This document shows, piece by piece, positions 36,125 through 44,174 of a DNA stretch of 56,679 bases. The DNA comes from Oscillospiraceae bacterium. Its GTDB lineage: Bacteria; Bacillota; Clostridia; Oscillospirales; Acutalibacteraceae. The stretch is taken from contig JAQXZE010000028.1 in NCBI GenBank assembly GCA_029227055.1, positions 1 to 56,679 of the forward strand, written 5' to 3'. Numbering within the stretch: the first letter of the stretch is position 1; the number at the start of each line of letters is the position of its first letter. A program made the translations under genes and the position numbers. The notes beneath the pieces are model-generated. The model saw nothing but the letters and a program-made list of their open reading frames with translations, had not been told where the DNA came from and ran no database searches.

Positions 36125-36403
36125 ATGTCTGATAATAAATCTTTAAAAACTCAGATGATAAGTGAACTTTATGACCTTATTTTGTCCCTTGAAACCAAAA
36201 AGGACTGCGAGGCTCTATTTGAGGACCTTTGCACCTACAAAGAGGTTGAACAGATGGCGCAGCGCGTTAGAGCCGCAAAGCTTCTGATATCGGGTAGCAC
36301 ATATAATAAGATTATAGAGGAAACTGATATATCCTCGGCTACTCTAAGTCGAGTTTCTCGCTGTGTTCAGTATGGAAACGGATATAAAACCTTTATTAAA
36401 TAA
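36125..36403 (+). CDS. TrpR-like YerC/YecD-family DNA-binding protein
   Basis: The 92-residue all-helical protein belongs to the TrpR-related YerC/YecD family. The part KDCEALFEDLCTYKEVEQMA with RVRAAKLLISGSTYNKI matches the dimer helices, and ETDISSATLSRVSRCVQYGN is the helix-turn-helix. Unlike true TrpR, it is found outside enterobacteria and its ligand is not established. Placed 15 bases after the ABC ATPase, it probably controls this transporter, and the Trp T-box and trpB follow immediately. Confidence 0.88.
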   Translation: MSDNKSLKTQMISELYDLILSLETKKDCEALFEDLCTYKEVEQMAQRVRAAKLLISGSTYNKIIEETDISSATLSRVSRCVQYGNGYKTFIK

Positions 36404-36417
36404 CACCTAAATTGCTA

Positions 36418-36446
36418 TTGACAATGAATTTTTTGTATGTTAAAAT
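36418..36446 (+). promoter_or_regulatory. Promoter of the T-box-trpB transcript
   Basis: TTGACA (36418-36423), 17 bases and TAAAAT (36441-36446). It separates trpB from the ABC operon. Confidence 0.85.
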
Positions 36447-36452
36447 ACAAGA

Positions 36453-36730
36453 AATTAATATTTAAACCTGTGATTAAGAGTAGTACCGATTTACAGATGC
36501 TTTTAGAGAGTTGCCGTTGGTGGAAAGGTAATAGCGGAATTTATCGGGAATGGGCTTATGAGGGCGGCCGAAAGCGTAAAAGTTAGTAGTAGCCGACGGT
36601 GGAGCGCATCCGTTACAATGCGTGCCGTATGTCAGTACGGATAGAGTGGATGATATTATTCATCAAATTGGGTGGTACCGCAGGATTTACAAGTCTTGTC
36701 CCTTTTTATAGGGATGGGACTTTTATTTTT
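36453..36730 (+). promoter_or_regulatory. T-box riboswitch, tryptophan specifier
   Basis: Leader RNA that reads the charging state of a tRNA. Stem I elements include AGAGAGTTGCCG and GGTGGAAAGGTAA (about 36509-36533). The specifier loop GGGAATGGGC places codon TGG (Trp) at 36551-36553. The conserved T-box TGGTACCGC lies at 36673-36681. The competing terminator is the stem 36691-36703 with 36710-36722 followed by T-rich sequence. Uncharged tRNA-Trp would let transcription proceed into trpB. Confidence 0.9.
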
Positions 36731-36744
36731 GGAGGTATAGTTTT

Positions 36745-36789
36745 ATGCTACTGCTCACTAAACGATGGCGCATTTTAAAACCTTTTTAG
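36745..36789 (+). CDS. Possible 14-codon leader peptide between T-box and trpB
   Basis: ATG at 36745, five bases after the T-box terminator's GGAGGTATAG, opens MLLLTKRWRILKPF and ends at TAG. It has a good ribosome site and one Trp codon. No homologue is recognised; it could be a chance frame or a vestigial second attenuation device. Confidence 0.3.
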   Translation: MLLLTKRWRILKPF

Positions 36790-36821
36790 TTTTTTAATAT
36801 GTTAATTCGGAGGAAATAAAA

Positions 36822-38042
36822 ATGAAATTAAATAATGTTGATTTTGATACCTATTTTAAAGAATATCCAAATAAAGAGGGCTTTTTCGGTAAATACGGCG
36901 GAGTTTATGTAGAAGATAAGCTTAAAAGCGCTATGGCAGAGATTACAGAGGCATATTATTCTATCTGTCAGTCAAGAAAGTTTATAGCAGAGCTTAGAAG
37001 AATCCGTAAGGAATTTCAGGGCAGACCTACCCCTGTTACCCATCTTGAAAGGCTTTCCGATTCGCTCGGCGGCAAGGTTCAGCTTTATGCAAAGCGTGAG
37101 GACTTAAACCATTCGGGCGCTCATAAGCTCAATCACTGTATGGGTGAAGCATTGCTTGCAAAGTATATGGGCAAGAAAAAGGTTATCGCCGAAACAGGTG
37201 CCGGTCAGCACGGAGTAGCACTAGCTACTGCGGCTGCATATTTCGGTCTACAGTGCGATATTTATATGGGCTCTGTTGATATAAAGAAACAGGCTCCCAA
37301 TGTTGCAAGAATGAAAATTTTAGGCGCTAATGTTATTGAGGTAACACACGGTCTTCAAACCTTAAAAGAGGCTGTAGACGCAGCATTTGACGCATACAGC
37401 AAAGAATATAATGATGCGATTTACTGCATAGGCTCGGTTTTAGGTCCTCATCCGTTTCCGATGATGGTTCGCGATTTTCAGAGCGTTGTAGGTGTTGAGG
37501 CTCGCGAGCAGTTTGTCGATATGACAGGTCATTTGCCGACCTCTATCGTTGCTTGTGTAGGCGGCGGCTCTAATGCGGCAGGTCTTTTTGCAGGCTTCCT
37601 TAACGACCCCGTTGATATTTACGGTGTTGAGCCTTTGGGCAGAGGAGAGACTTTAGGCGACCACGCCGCAAGTTTAAAATACGGTACAGAGGGCATTATG
37701 CACGGCTTTAACAGTATAATGCTCAAAGACGAAAACGGTGAACCTGCACCGGTTTACTCGGTAGCAAGCGGTCTTGACTATCCGTCTTCAGGCCCTGAAC
37801 ACGCATTTTTACAGGAGATAGGCCGAGTAAAATACGATGTTATAAATGATGATGAGACTATTGACGCTTTCTTTAAGCTTGCTCGTCTTGAGGGTATAAT
37901 CCCTGCCATTGAGAGCGCTCACGCAGTAGCCTTTGGTATGAAGCTTGCAAAAACTATGGACCACGGCTCCATTCTTATTAACCTTTCAGGCAGAGGCGAT
38001 AAGGATATGGACTATATAATCGAAAATTACGGTATTAGATAA
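36822..38042 (+). CDS. trpB: Tryptophan synthase beta chain
   Basis: A 406-residue PLP enzyme joining indole and serine. [11 protein letters not shown] carries the PLP lysine (Lys102); [11 protein letters not shown] holds the catalytic Glu124; [12 protein letters not shown] binds the PLP phosphate; the HAVAFG and SGRGDKD regions close the site. The ATG follows CGGAGGAAATAAA. There is no trpA or other trp gene in this window, so it stands alone, perhaps using imported indole or a distant TrpA. Regulation by the Trp T-box is visible in the leader. Confidence 0.95.
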   Translation: MKLNNVDFDTYFKEYPNKEGFFGKYGGVYVEDKLKSAMAEITEAYYSICQSRKFIAELRRIRKEFQGRPTPVTHLERLSDSLGGKVQLYAKREDLNHSGAHKLNHCMGEALLAKYMGKKKVIAETGAGQHGVALATAAAYFGLQCDIYMGSVDIKKQAPNVARMKILGANVIEVTHGLQTLKEAVDAAFDAYSKEYNDAIYCIGSVLGPHPFPMMVRDFQSVVGVEAREQFVDMTGHLPTSIVACVGGGSNAAGLFAGFLNDPVDIYGVEPLGRGETLGDHAASLKYGTEGIMHGFNSIMLKDENGEPAPVYSVASGLDYPSSGPEHAFLQEIGRVKYDVINDDETIDAFFKLARLEGIIPAIESAHAVAFGMKLAKTMDHGSILINLSGRGDKDMDYIIENYGIR

Positions 38043-38120
38043 TTTATCGGCTTTAGGTTAGAATAATAGTGTGGCGAAATTTTTCGATACACTAAATCTT
38101 TTTTATTCAAAGGTGATAGT

Positions 38121-38915
38121 ATGGTTATAGATTTTCATACCCACGCATTTCCCGATGCGATAGCCGAGCGTGCCATAGCTTCCTTAGTTGCGGGCAGCGG
38201 CGGTAAATATTTGCCCTGCAGTAACGGTACACTTTCAGGTCTTAAAAATAATATGGAGAAATTCGGTGTTGATATTTCGGTAGTTCAGCCTGTAATTACA
38301 AAGGCTTCTCAACTAAATACCTTAAATAATTGGGCAAGGGATATATGCTGTGAAAACATAATATCTTTTGGAGGAATTTATCCTCATACAGAAGATTATA
38401 AAGCGGATATCGATTTTGTGGTTTCTTTGGGGCTAAAGGGACTTAAATTTCACCCCGAATATCAGAATTTTGAGGTTTACTCAAAGGAAATGCTGAAAAT
38501 CTATGATTATGCTTTAAATAAAGGACTTATACTCCTTTTTCACGCGGGCTTTGACCCCGCTTACAAGCCACCCTTTAAAAGTTGCCCCAAAGCCTTTGCA
38601 AAAATTTCAAAGGAATTAGGCGGAGGAAAAATAGTTGCGGCGCATTTAGGAGGTCAGCAACAATGGGACGAGGTTGCAGAGTATCTTGCAGGCAGTGATA
38701 TTTATCTTGATACCTCGATGGGATTTAAGTATTATACAAAAGAGCAATTCTTAAAAATTCTAGAAATTCACGGTGCAGATAAAATTCTTTTCGGCTCGGA
38801 TTCGCCTTGGAGTAGGGCAGACGAAGAAATAAACGCTATAAAAGCTTTGCCTATATCCGATGAAGATAAGGATAAAATACTCTATAAAAACGCAAAAGAG
38901 TTACTAAGAATATAA
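38121..38915 (+). CDS. Amidohydrolase-family metal-dependent hydrolase
   Basis: A 264-residue TIM-barrel amidohydrolase (amidohydrolase_2 type). Metal ligands are IDFHTHAFPD (His5, His7), LLFHAGFDP (mid-chain His), VAAHLGGQQ and LFGSDSPW (late Asp). Homologues include decarboxylases and hydrolases of aromatic or lactone substrates, so the name gives only the class. It has GGTGATAGT before the ATG and lies 78 bases after trpB, possibly on the same transcript. Confidence 0.82.
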   Translation: MVIDFHTHAFPDAIAERAIASLVAGSGGKYLPCSNGTLSGLKNNMEKFGVDISVVQPVITKASQLNTLNNWARDICCENIISFGGIYPHTEDYKADIDFVVSLGLKGLKFHPEYQNFEVYSKEMLKIYDYALNKGLILLFHAGFDPAYKPPFKSCPKAFAKISKELGGGKIVAAHLGGQQQWDEVAEYLAGSDIYLDTSMGFKYYTKEQFLKILEIHGADKILFGSDSPWSRADEEINAIKALPISDEDKDKILYKNAKELLRI

Positions 38916-38917
38916 AA

Positions 38918-38955
38918 AACGGCTGACCTTAAAGTCAGCCGTTTAATGTTTTTTA
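38918..38955. terminator. Bidirectional terminator
   Basis: AAACGGCTGAC (38918-38928) pairs with GTCAGCCGTTT (38935-38945), T-rich on one side and A-rich on the other, between convergent genes. Confidence 0.85.
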
Positions 38956-38956
38956 T

Positions 38957-39988
38957 TTATTCAAATGTAACATTTATATCTTTTCTTGCGATGCAAACCC
39001 AAGAAGAACCTGTGTTTACAGTAAGGCTTGTCCCGTCGGTGTTAGTAAACTTGATGGGCGCAGTGCTCGAAGATTTTGACCATTTAATAGGTGTATATGT
39101 ACCGTTTACTATGTAATAACCGTTGCCGCCTTTAAGACTTACATTGCGGTGATATCCGTCTGAATAGTTGGAAATATTAGTAAGTAAAACGAAAATGTTT
39201 TTAAACTGTGTGGGGTTGCCTGATACATAATCTTTTAAAACTGTGCCATTGAAAAGTCTTGTATACTTTCCGCTATTAGCATCGTAGTTAAAGCCTGTTT
39301 TATAAGAGTCAGAGAAGGGAACTGCTAGCTTTGTACAGGTGCCGCCGCTAAGTGTGATACTCTCTTCGGGGTCTGCAAAGTTTTGCCAAGCAGGACGCTC
39401 CTTCAATTTCTTATTCTTCATAAAGCAAGAATAAATGCTCTTGCCCTCTGCATACAAGGTATGCTCGTATGCTAGACCGTTTTGTATACGCTTTGCACAG
39501 TTGTTTGTGCCTGCGGTGTAGTGCTCAATGTCTTTAAGGTGAGGTCCGCAGTATCTTGAGTCTTGTCCGTGGTGAATGTAAACTGCGTTGTGACCTAAGG
39601 CTAAATCAACATATACATATCTTGCTGAACGAATAGAGCCTATTTTCCCTGCACTCTTTATATCCTGATAAACCGCCATTAAACGAGTGATACCACCCTC
39701 AACCTCGGTTTCGTAAACTATATCAGCATTCTCAAGTCCCGTTTGTATTTTCTGAGCAAAATTTATATTGTTTACCATAACTGCAACGGGTTGGCGCTTA
39801 GATACTTCGAGACTTAAATCAACTTCACCTGTAAGTGAATTCATATAATATGTAGGCTTGGGCTCTGGTGCCGGAGTACTTTCAGTACCGCTGCTCGAAA
39901 GGGCAGGCTTTTCGGTTGTAGTGTTGCCGCAAGCCGTTAAGGTCAAAAAGGTTAGAGATAAAAGTATAACTGCTAATTTTTTAAGCAT
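38957..39988 (-). CDS. DUF3048-domain lipoprotein (YerB-like)
   Basis: A 343-residue exported protein. Signal peptide with lipobox LTAC (Cys20), then a Ser/Pro-rich tether, then DUF3048 (from ~50): KRQPVAVMVNN, LENADIVYETEVEGGITRLMAVYQ, IGSIRSARYVYVDLALGHNAVYIHHGQD. A C-terminal part continues to the end. Function is unknown; the conserved acidic/His residues suggest a surface enzyme or binding protein. It has its own promoter and an AGGAGG site. Confidence 0.88.
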   Translation of the reverse strand: MLKKLAVILLSLTFLTLTACGNTTTEKPALSSSGTESTPAPEPKPTYYMNSLTGEVDLSLEVSKRQPVAVMVNNINFAQKIQTGLENADIVYETEVEGGITRLMAVYQDIKSAGKIGSIRSARYVYVDLALGHNAVYIHHGQDSRYCGPHLKDIEHYTAGTNNCAKRIQNGLAYEHTLYAEGKSIYSCFMKNKKLKERPAWQNFADPEESITLSGGTCTKLAVPFSDSYKTGFNYDANSGKYTRLFNGTVLKDYVSGNPTQFKNIFVLLTNISNYSDGYHRNVSLKGGNGYYIVNGTYTPIKWSKSSSTAPIKFTNTDGTSLTVNTGSSWVCIARKDINVTFE

Positions 39989-40018
39989 GAGAAATCCTCC
40001 TGTGATTATTACCTATTC

Positions 40019-40047
40019 ATTATACTACGAAACGCATATTATTTCAA
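40019..40047 (-). promoter_or_regulatory. Promoter of the DUF3048 gene
   Basis: Minus-strand TTGAAA (40047-40042), 17 bases and TATAAT (40024-40019), about 30 bases before the start. Confidence 0.75.
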
Positions 40048-40080
40048 TACAATATTAATAAAAAAATATATTATTCACCC

Positions 40081-40109
40081 TTTACATAAACTGTAAAAAT
40101 TGGTATAAT
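40081..40109 (+). promoter_or_regulatory. Promoter of apgM
   Basis: TTTACA (40081-40086), 17 bases and TATAAT (40104-40109), divergent from the DUF3048 promoter. Confidence 0.8.
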
Positions 40110-40139
40110 TATATAATGAATTTTGAAAGGAAGTTTTGT

Positions 40140-41348
40140 ATGAAAAGTCTTGTGCTACTCTGTGACGGTATGGCAGATATACCCTTTGCAGAGCTTGATA
40201 ATAAAACCCCTATGCAGTGCGCTAAAAAGCCGCTTATCGATAGCTTAGCTTTAGTATCCGAAGTCGGTATGTGCAGAACTGTTGCGGCAGGCTTAAAGCC
40301 CGGCAGCGATGTTGCGAACCTCTCTGTTATGGGTTATGACCCTACTGTTTCCTATACAGGCCGCTCACCATTAGAGGCGGCGTCCATCGGTATTGATTTG
40401 AAGGATACCGATGTAACCTTGCGCTGTAATCTTGTAACCCTTTCGGATGAGGAAAACTATGGCGATAAAACGATGGTTGATTACTGTGCGGGAGATATTT
40501 CTACTGAGGAAGCTGCCGAAATTATTAAAACGGTTGAAGAAAAGCTCGGAAACGAGATTTATAAATTCTACAGCGGAGTTAGCTACCGCCATTGTCTTGT
40601 AGTATCAAACGGTACTACCGATTTAGGTGAAATGACACCGCCCCACGATATAAGCGGCAGAGTGGTAGGCGAGTATTTAAGTAAAAGTGAAAATGCGGCG
40701 CCCCTTATTGACCTTATGAAGAAGAGCTATGATATCCTTATAAATCACCCTGTAAATGTAAGCCGAATGGAAAAGGGACTTCGCCCTGCAAACTCTATCT
40801 GGCTTTGGGGAGAGGGTACCCGTCCTCAGATGGAGGATTTTTATAAGCTTAACGGCGTTAAGGGCTGCGTTGTAAGTGCGGTTGACCTGCTTAAAGGTAT
40901 CGGCAAATGCGCCAATATGGAAACCCCCGAGGTTGAGGGCAGTACAGGATATCTTGATACAAACTTTGAGGGTAAAGCAGCGGCTGCAATAGATGCATTC
41001 AAGAGAGGTATTGACTTTGTTTATCTTCACTTTGAAGCGCCCGACGAGTGCGGTCACAGAGGAGAGGCAAAAAATAAGGTTTTAGCTATCGAGGAAATCG
41101 AAAACCGCGCATTTAAACCGATTTTTGAGTATCTAAAGTCTTGCGGCGAGGATTTCCGCATACTCATAATGCCTGACCATCCAACTCCGCTTTCCACTAA
41201 AACTCATTCTTCAGAGCCTGTACCGTATCTGATTTATGACAGTAAAACCGAAAAGACGGGTGTTAGCTCATTTACAGAGGAAAATGCCGCTAAAACGGGT
41301 ATCTTTGTTGAACACGGCCCCGATATGATACATAAATTGCTCGGGTGA
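40140..41348 (+). CDS. apgM: Cofactor-independent phosphoglycerate mutase, archaeal (ApgM) type
   Basis: The 402-residue metalloenzyme of the alkaline-phosphatase superfamily interconverts 2- and 3-phosphoglycerate. LVLLCDGMADIP gives the metal Asp; DVANLSVMGYDP carries the catalytic serine; HFEAPDECGHRGEAKNK and LIMPDHPTPLSTKTHSSEPVP supply further metal ligands. The start at 40140 is preferred, with AAGGAAG upstream; the ATG at 40116 lacks a site. It is followed six bases later by the hemolysin-III family gene. Confidence 0.92.
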   Translation: MKSLVLLCDGMADIPFAELDNKTPMQCAKKPLIDSLALVSEVGMCRTVAAGLKPGSDVANLSVMGYDPTVSYTGRSPLEAASIGIDLKDTDVTLRCNLVTLSDEENYGDKTMVDYCAGDISTEEAAEIIKTVEEKLGNEIYKFYSGVSYRHCLVVSNGTTDLGEMTPPHDISGRVVGEYLSKSENAAPLIDLMKKSYDILINHPVNVSRMEKGLRPANSIWLWGEGTRPQMEDFYKLNGVKGCVVSAVDLLKGIGKCANMETPEVEGSTGYLDTNFEGKAAAAIDAFKRGIDFVYLHFEAPDECGHRGEAKNKVLAIEEIENRAFKPIFEYLKSCGEDFRILIMPDHPTPLSTKTHSSEPVPYLIYDSKTEKTGVSSFTEENAAKTGIFVEHGPDMIHKLLG

Positions 41349-41354
41349 TAATTA

Positions 41355-42041
41355 ATGGCAAGAAAAAGAATAAAACTTAAAGACCGCAAGCTTCCCGACT
41401 ATACAAGAGGCGAGGAAATTTTTAATATGGTTTCCCATATAGTAGGGGGAGGCTTCGGTGTTATAGCCCTTGCAACCTGTGTTATAAAGTCCTTTTTAAA
41501 TCATAGCGCATACCAAATTGTAAGCTCATTTATATTCGGCTTTTCTATGATTATACTTTATACAATGTCAAGCGTTTATCACGGGCTTATCCCCGAAACC
41601 GCAAAAAAGGTAATGCAGATTATAGACCACTGCAGTATTTTTATACTGATTGCGGGCACCTATACACCTATTATGCTTTGCTGTATAAGACCTGAAAAGC
41701 CATTTTTGGCTTGGACTATATTCGGTGTTGTGTGGGGCGTTTCAGCCCTCGGTATTACCCTCAATGCAATTGACCTTAAAAAATACAGCATATTTTCAGT
41801 TATCAGCTATTTGGTGCTAGGTTGGTGTATTGTAATTCCGGGCAAAACAGCAATTTCTATAATTCCAAAGGGTGGATTTATACTTTTGCTTTTAGGCGGT
41901 GTGTCCTATACAATAGGCGCAGTGCTTTATGGGATAGCGGGCGCTAAGGTGCATAGATATATGCATTCAGTTTTTCATATTTTCGTGGTTATAGGAAGCA
42001 TATTACACTATCTTTGCATTTTCTTTTACATTTTAGTTTAA
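41355..42041 (+). CDS. Hemolysin III / TrhA (PAQR-like) membrane protein
   Basis: A 228-residue, seven-helix protein of the YqfA/hemolysin III family related to adiponectin receptors. The conserved metal-site residues are visible: EEIFNMVSHIVGG (His28), SSVYHGL (His in helix 2), IIDHCSIFILIAGTYTP (Asp/His) and HSVFHIFVVIGSILHY (two His in the last helices). The family may act as a membrane hydrolase or in membrane-fluidity homeostasis; cytolysis is not implied. In operon with apgM. Confidence 0.9.
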   Translation: MARKRIKLKDRKLPDYTRGEEIFNMVSHIVGGGFGVIALATCVIKSFLNHSAYQIVSSFIFGFSMIILYTMSSVYHGLIPETAKKVMQIIDHCSIFILIAGTYTPIMLCCIRPEKPFLAWTIFGVVWGVSALGITLNAIDLKKYSIFSVISYLVLGWCIVIPGKTAISIIPKGGFILLLLGGVSYTIGAVLYGIAGAKVHRYMHSVFHIFVVIGSILHYLCIFFYILV

Positions 42042-42048
42042 AAAATGC

Positions 42049-42077
42049 TTGACAAATCGTAAACTATCGTATATAAT
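42049..42077 (+). promoter_or_regulatory. Consensus promoter of rplJL
   Basis: TTGACA (42049-42054), 17 bases and TATAAT (42072-42077) start the ribosomal-protein transcript. Confidence 0.9.
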
Positions 42078-42084
42078 CGTTTAG

Positions 42085-42212
42085 TAATCCAAAGACAGTA
42101 GGTAACCTTTATGGTTGTAAGCACGGCGCCTACCGAGGTGAGCATAAATACATTTTTGATTGTACTTTTATGTCCATTCTCTGTCCGAGGATGGACATTT
42201 TTGATTTTTTTC
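42085..42212 (+). promoter_or_regulatory. L10 ribosomal-protein leader RNA with terminator
   Basis: The untranslated leader of rplJ contains ACAGTAGGTAACC and GGCGCCTACCGAGGTGAGC (42119-42145 region), which fold as the L10(L12)4 binding element. It ends in a terminator TGTCCAT (42171-42177) with ATGGACA (42191-42197) plus T run. This is the known autoregulatory design for Firmicutes. Confidence 0.82.
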
Positions 42213-42224
42213 GGAGGTGAAAAA

Positions 42225-42737
42225 ATGCCGAACGCTAAGGTTTTAGAGCAAAAGCAGCAAATCGTTGCTGAACTTTCCGAGAAGCTTAATGCCGCAGTTA
42301 CAGGTGTTATCGTTGACTATACTGGTACTAACGTTGCTGATGATACAAAGCTTCGTAAGGAACTCCGTGAGAACGGTGTAGACTACTTCGTAGTTAAGAA
42401 CACACTTCTCGCACGTGCTATTGAGGGTACTGACCTTGAGGGAATGAAGGACGTTCTTGAGGGAACAACCGCTATCGCCCTTTCTAATGAGGACTATACC
42501 GCTGCTGCACGTGTTCTCTGCAAATTTGCAGAAACACACGAAAAATTTGTAGTAAAATCAGGCTTCCTTGATGGTAAGGTTGTTGACGTTGCTACTATTG
42601 AAAGCCTTGCAAAGCTTCCCACCAAAGAAGTTCTCTTGGCTACAGTACTCAGCGCATTCCAGGCTCCCATCGCCGCATTCGCAAGAGCTGTTCAAGCTAT
42701 TGTTGATAAAGATGGCTCTGCAGAAGCTGCAGAATAA
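42225..42737 (+). CDS. rplJ: 50S ribosomal protein L10
   Basis: A 170-residue protein, base of the L7/L12 stalk. MPNAKVLEQKQQIVAELSEK, VVDYTG-like IVDYTGTNVAD, LRKELRENGVDYFVVKNTLL and the C-terminal helix binding L12 dimers are all normal. Start ATG 42225 behind CGGAGGTG; an upstream in-frame extension to 42111 falls in the leader. Followed after 49 bases by rplL. Confidence 0.97.
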   Translation: MPNAKVLEQKQQIVAELSEKLNAAVTGVIVDYTGTNVADDTKLRKELRENGVDYFVVKNTLLARAIEGTDLEGMKDVLEGTTAIALSNEDYTAAARVLCKFAETHEKFVVKSGFLDGKVVDVATIESLAKLPTKEVLLATVLSAFQAPIAAFARAVQAIVDKDGSAEAAE

Positions 42738-42786
42738 TAAATTTTAAAAACTAAACTAAAAAAATATTAAATGGAGGAAAATTAAA

Positions 42787-43164
42787 ATGGCATCTGAGAA
42801 AATTACAGCTATGATTGAAGAGTTAAAAACTCTTACCGTTCTTGAGCTTTCTGAGCTCGTTAAAGCAGTAGAGGAGGAGTTCGGTGTATCCGCAGCAGCT
42901 GCTGTTGCTGTTGCAGCACCCGCAGCAGGCGCTGCTGCCGCTGCTGAAGAGCAGTCTGAATTCGACGTAATCCTTGCTAACGCAGGCGCAGAGAAGATTA
43001 AGGTTATTAAGGTTGTTCGTGAGATTACCGGTCTTGGCCTTGCTGACGCAAAGGCACTTGTTGACGGCGCTCCTAAGACCCTTAAGGAAGCTGCTTCTAA
43101 GGAAGACGCTGAAGCTATCAAGGCTAAGCTCGCTGAAGTTGGCGCTACTGTTGAATTAAAGTAA
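42787..43164 (+). CDS. rplL: 50S ribosomal protein L7/L12
   Basis: A 125-residue stalk protein. The N-terminal dimer domain ([20 protein letters not shown]), an alanine-rich hinge (~35-57) and the conserved C-terminal GTPase-factor-binding domain ([20 protein letters not shown], then [11 protein letters not shown]) are all present. It ends the ribosomal operon with a strong terminator. Confidence 0.97.
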   Translation: MASEKITAMIEELKTLTVLELSELVKAVEEEFGVSAAAAVAVAAPAAGAAAAAEEQSEFDVILANAGAEKIKVIKVVREITGLGLADAKALVDGAPKTLKEAASKEDAEAIKAKLAEVGATVELK

Positions 43165-43180
43165 TTTAAATTCAAAAACG

Positions 43181-43220
43181 AAATTACCCGTAAGGAAATT
43201 TCCTTACGGGTAATTTTTTT
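43181..43220 (+). terminator. Terminator of rplJL
   Basis: An 18-bp perfect palindrome (43181-43198 with 43199-43216) followed by a T run. Confidence 0.92.
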
Positions 43221-43250
43221 GCATATTTTTTCGGTTTTCCTGCCAAAATA
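43221..43250 (+). promoter_or_regulatory. Candidate forespore (sigma F/G) promoter of gpr
   Basis: GCATA (43221-43225), 15 bases and TGCCAAAATA (43241-43250) match the sigma F/G consensus GYATA-N15/16-GGnnAnAhTR at nine of ten -10 positions. The space to the start codon is very short, so a transcript from here would have a minimal leader. Confidence 0.35.
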
Positions 43251-43264
43251 CTAAGGGTGATTTT

Positions 43265-44113
43265 ATGGGAATTCGTACCGATTTAGTGCTTGAAGAAAAG
43301 GAAAGCCGAGGAGAAATTGAAGGTGCTCGTTTTGAAAACAGAGATTACGGAGAAATTTCTGTTTCTTTTACCGAAATTATAAGCGACACTGCAGCTAGAA
43401 AACTTTCAAAACCGAAAGGCAGATATATAACAGTTGAATTTGATAGCATTGAAAAGCTTGCAGATTATGATGAGCTCACAACAGGTATTGTAAACTCTGT
43501 TAAAAAGCTTTTGCCTGAAGGTACCGACGATATCTTACTTGTAGGGCTTGGAAACAGTGATATAACCCCCGATGCATTAGGTCCGCTTGTTATGAATAAA
43601 ATATTAGCTACTCGACATATAAGTCGAAGCCTTGCAAATTCTATAGGTCTTAAGGGTCTCAAAAAAGTTTCGGTTTTAACACCCGGAGTACTCGGCAAAA
43701 CGGGTATTGAAACCGCAGAAATAATTATGGCTACAGTAGAAAAAATCAAACCCTCGGCGGTTATAACGGTGGACGCCTTAGCCGCCCGAAAGCCGCATAG
43801 ACTTTGTAACACAGTACAGCTCACTGATACAGGTATATCACCGGGCTCGGGTGTTAACAATTCGAGAAAAGAAATAAGCCAAAAAACCTTGGGAGTGCCT
43901 GTTATTTCTATAGGTATACCTACTGTTGTTGATATTTCAAAATATAAATTCGGGGTATACGAGGAATGTAAGTTTTCAGGCAAAGAAAATATGATAGTAA
44001 CCCCTAAAGATATAGATAATCTTATAACAAAATCGTCTCTTCTTCTAGCTTCTGCACTTAATATTTTCTTGCAACCCAATATTGATGAAAATATCCTTTT
44101 AAATTTGATTTAG
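43265..44113 (+). CDS. gpr: Germination protease GPR
   Basis: The 282-residue aspartate-type protease degrades small acid-soluble spore proteins at germination. MGIRTDLVLEE at the start is the family's hallmark and includes the region removed on zymogen activation. DDILLVGLGNSDITPDALGP, TPGVLGKTGIE and VDALAARKPHRLCNTVQLTD (start of the hydrogenase-maturation-protease-like fold) follow. Length is at the short side (~320 in Bacillus). It is followed by spoIIP, a conserved neighbourhood in Clostridia and Bacilli. Confidence 0.95.
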   Translation: MGIRTDLVLEEKESRGEIEGARFENRDYGEISVSFTEIISDTAARKLSKPKGRYITVEFDSIEKLADYDELTTGIVNSVKKLLPEGTDDILLVGLGNSDITPDALGPLVMNKILATRHISRSLANSIGLKGLKKVSVLTPGVLGKTGIETAEIIMATVEKIKPSAVITVDALAARKPHRLCNTVQLTDTGISPGSGVNNSRKEISQKTLGVPVISIGIPTVVDISKYKFGVYEECKFSGKENMIVTPKDIDNLITKSSLLLASALNIFLQPNIDENILLNLI

Positions 44114-44117
44114 CGGT

Positions 44118-44144
44118 ATAAAGAAGTTTAACAAAGCATAGAAT
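44118..44144 (+). promoter_or_regulatory. Candidate mother-cell (sigma E) promoter of spoIIP
   Basis: ATA (44118-44120), 16 bases and CATAGAAT (44137-44144) fit the sigma E pattern ATA-N16/18-CATAnnnT, 30 bases before the start. In Bacillus, spoIIP is a sigma E gene. Confidence 0.45.
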
Positions 44145-44174
44145 ATATCGGTAAAGAAAAAAGGAGGGGATTTT

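Noticed and set aside
42756-43175. Minus-strand Ala/Ser-rich frame opposite rplL
   Set aside because: Its composition is produced by the alanine-rich hinge of L7/L12 on the other strand.
43465-44079. Long minus-strand reading frame opposite gpr
   Set aside because: It lies wholly inside gpr, has no ribosome site and no family features; it is a shadow of a well-conserved gene.
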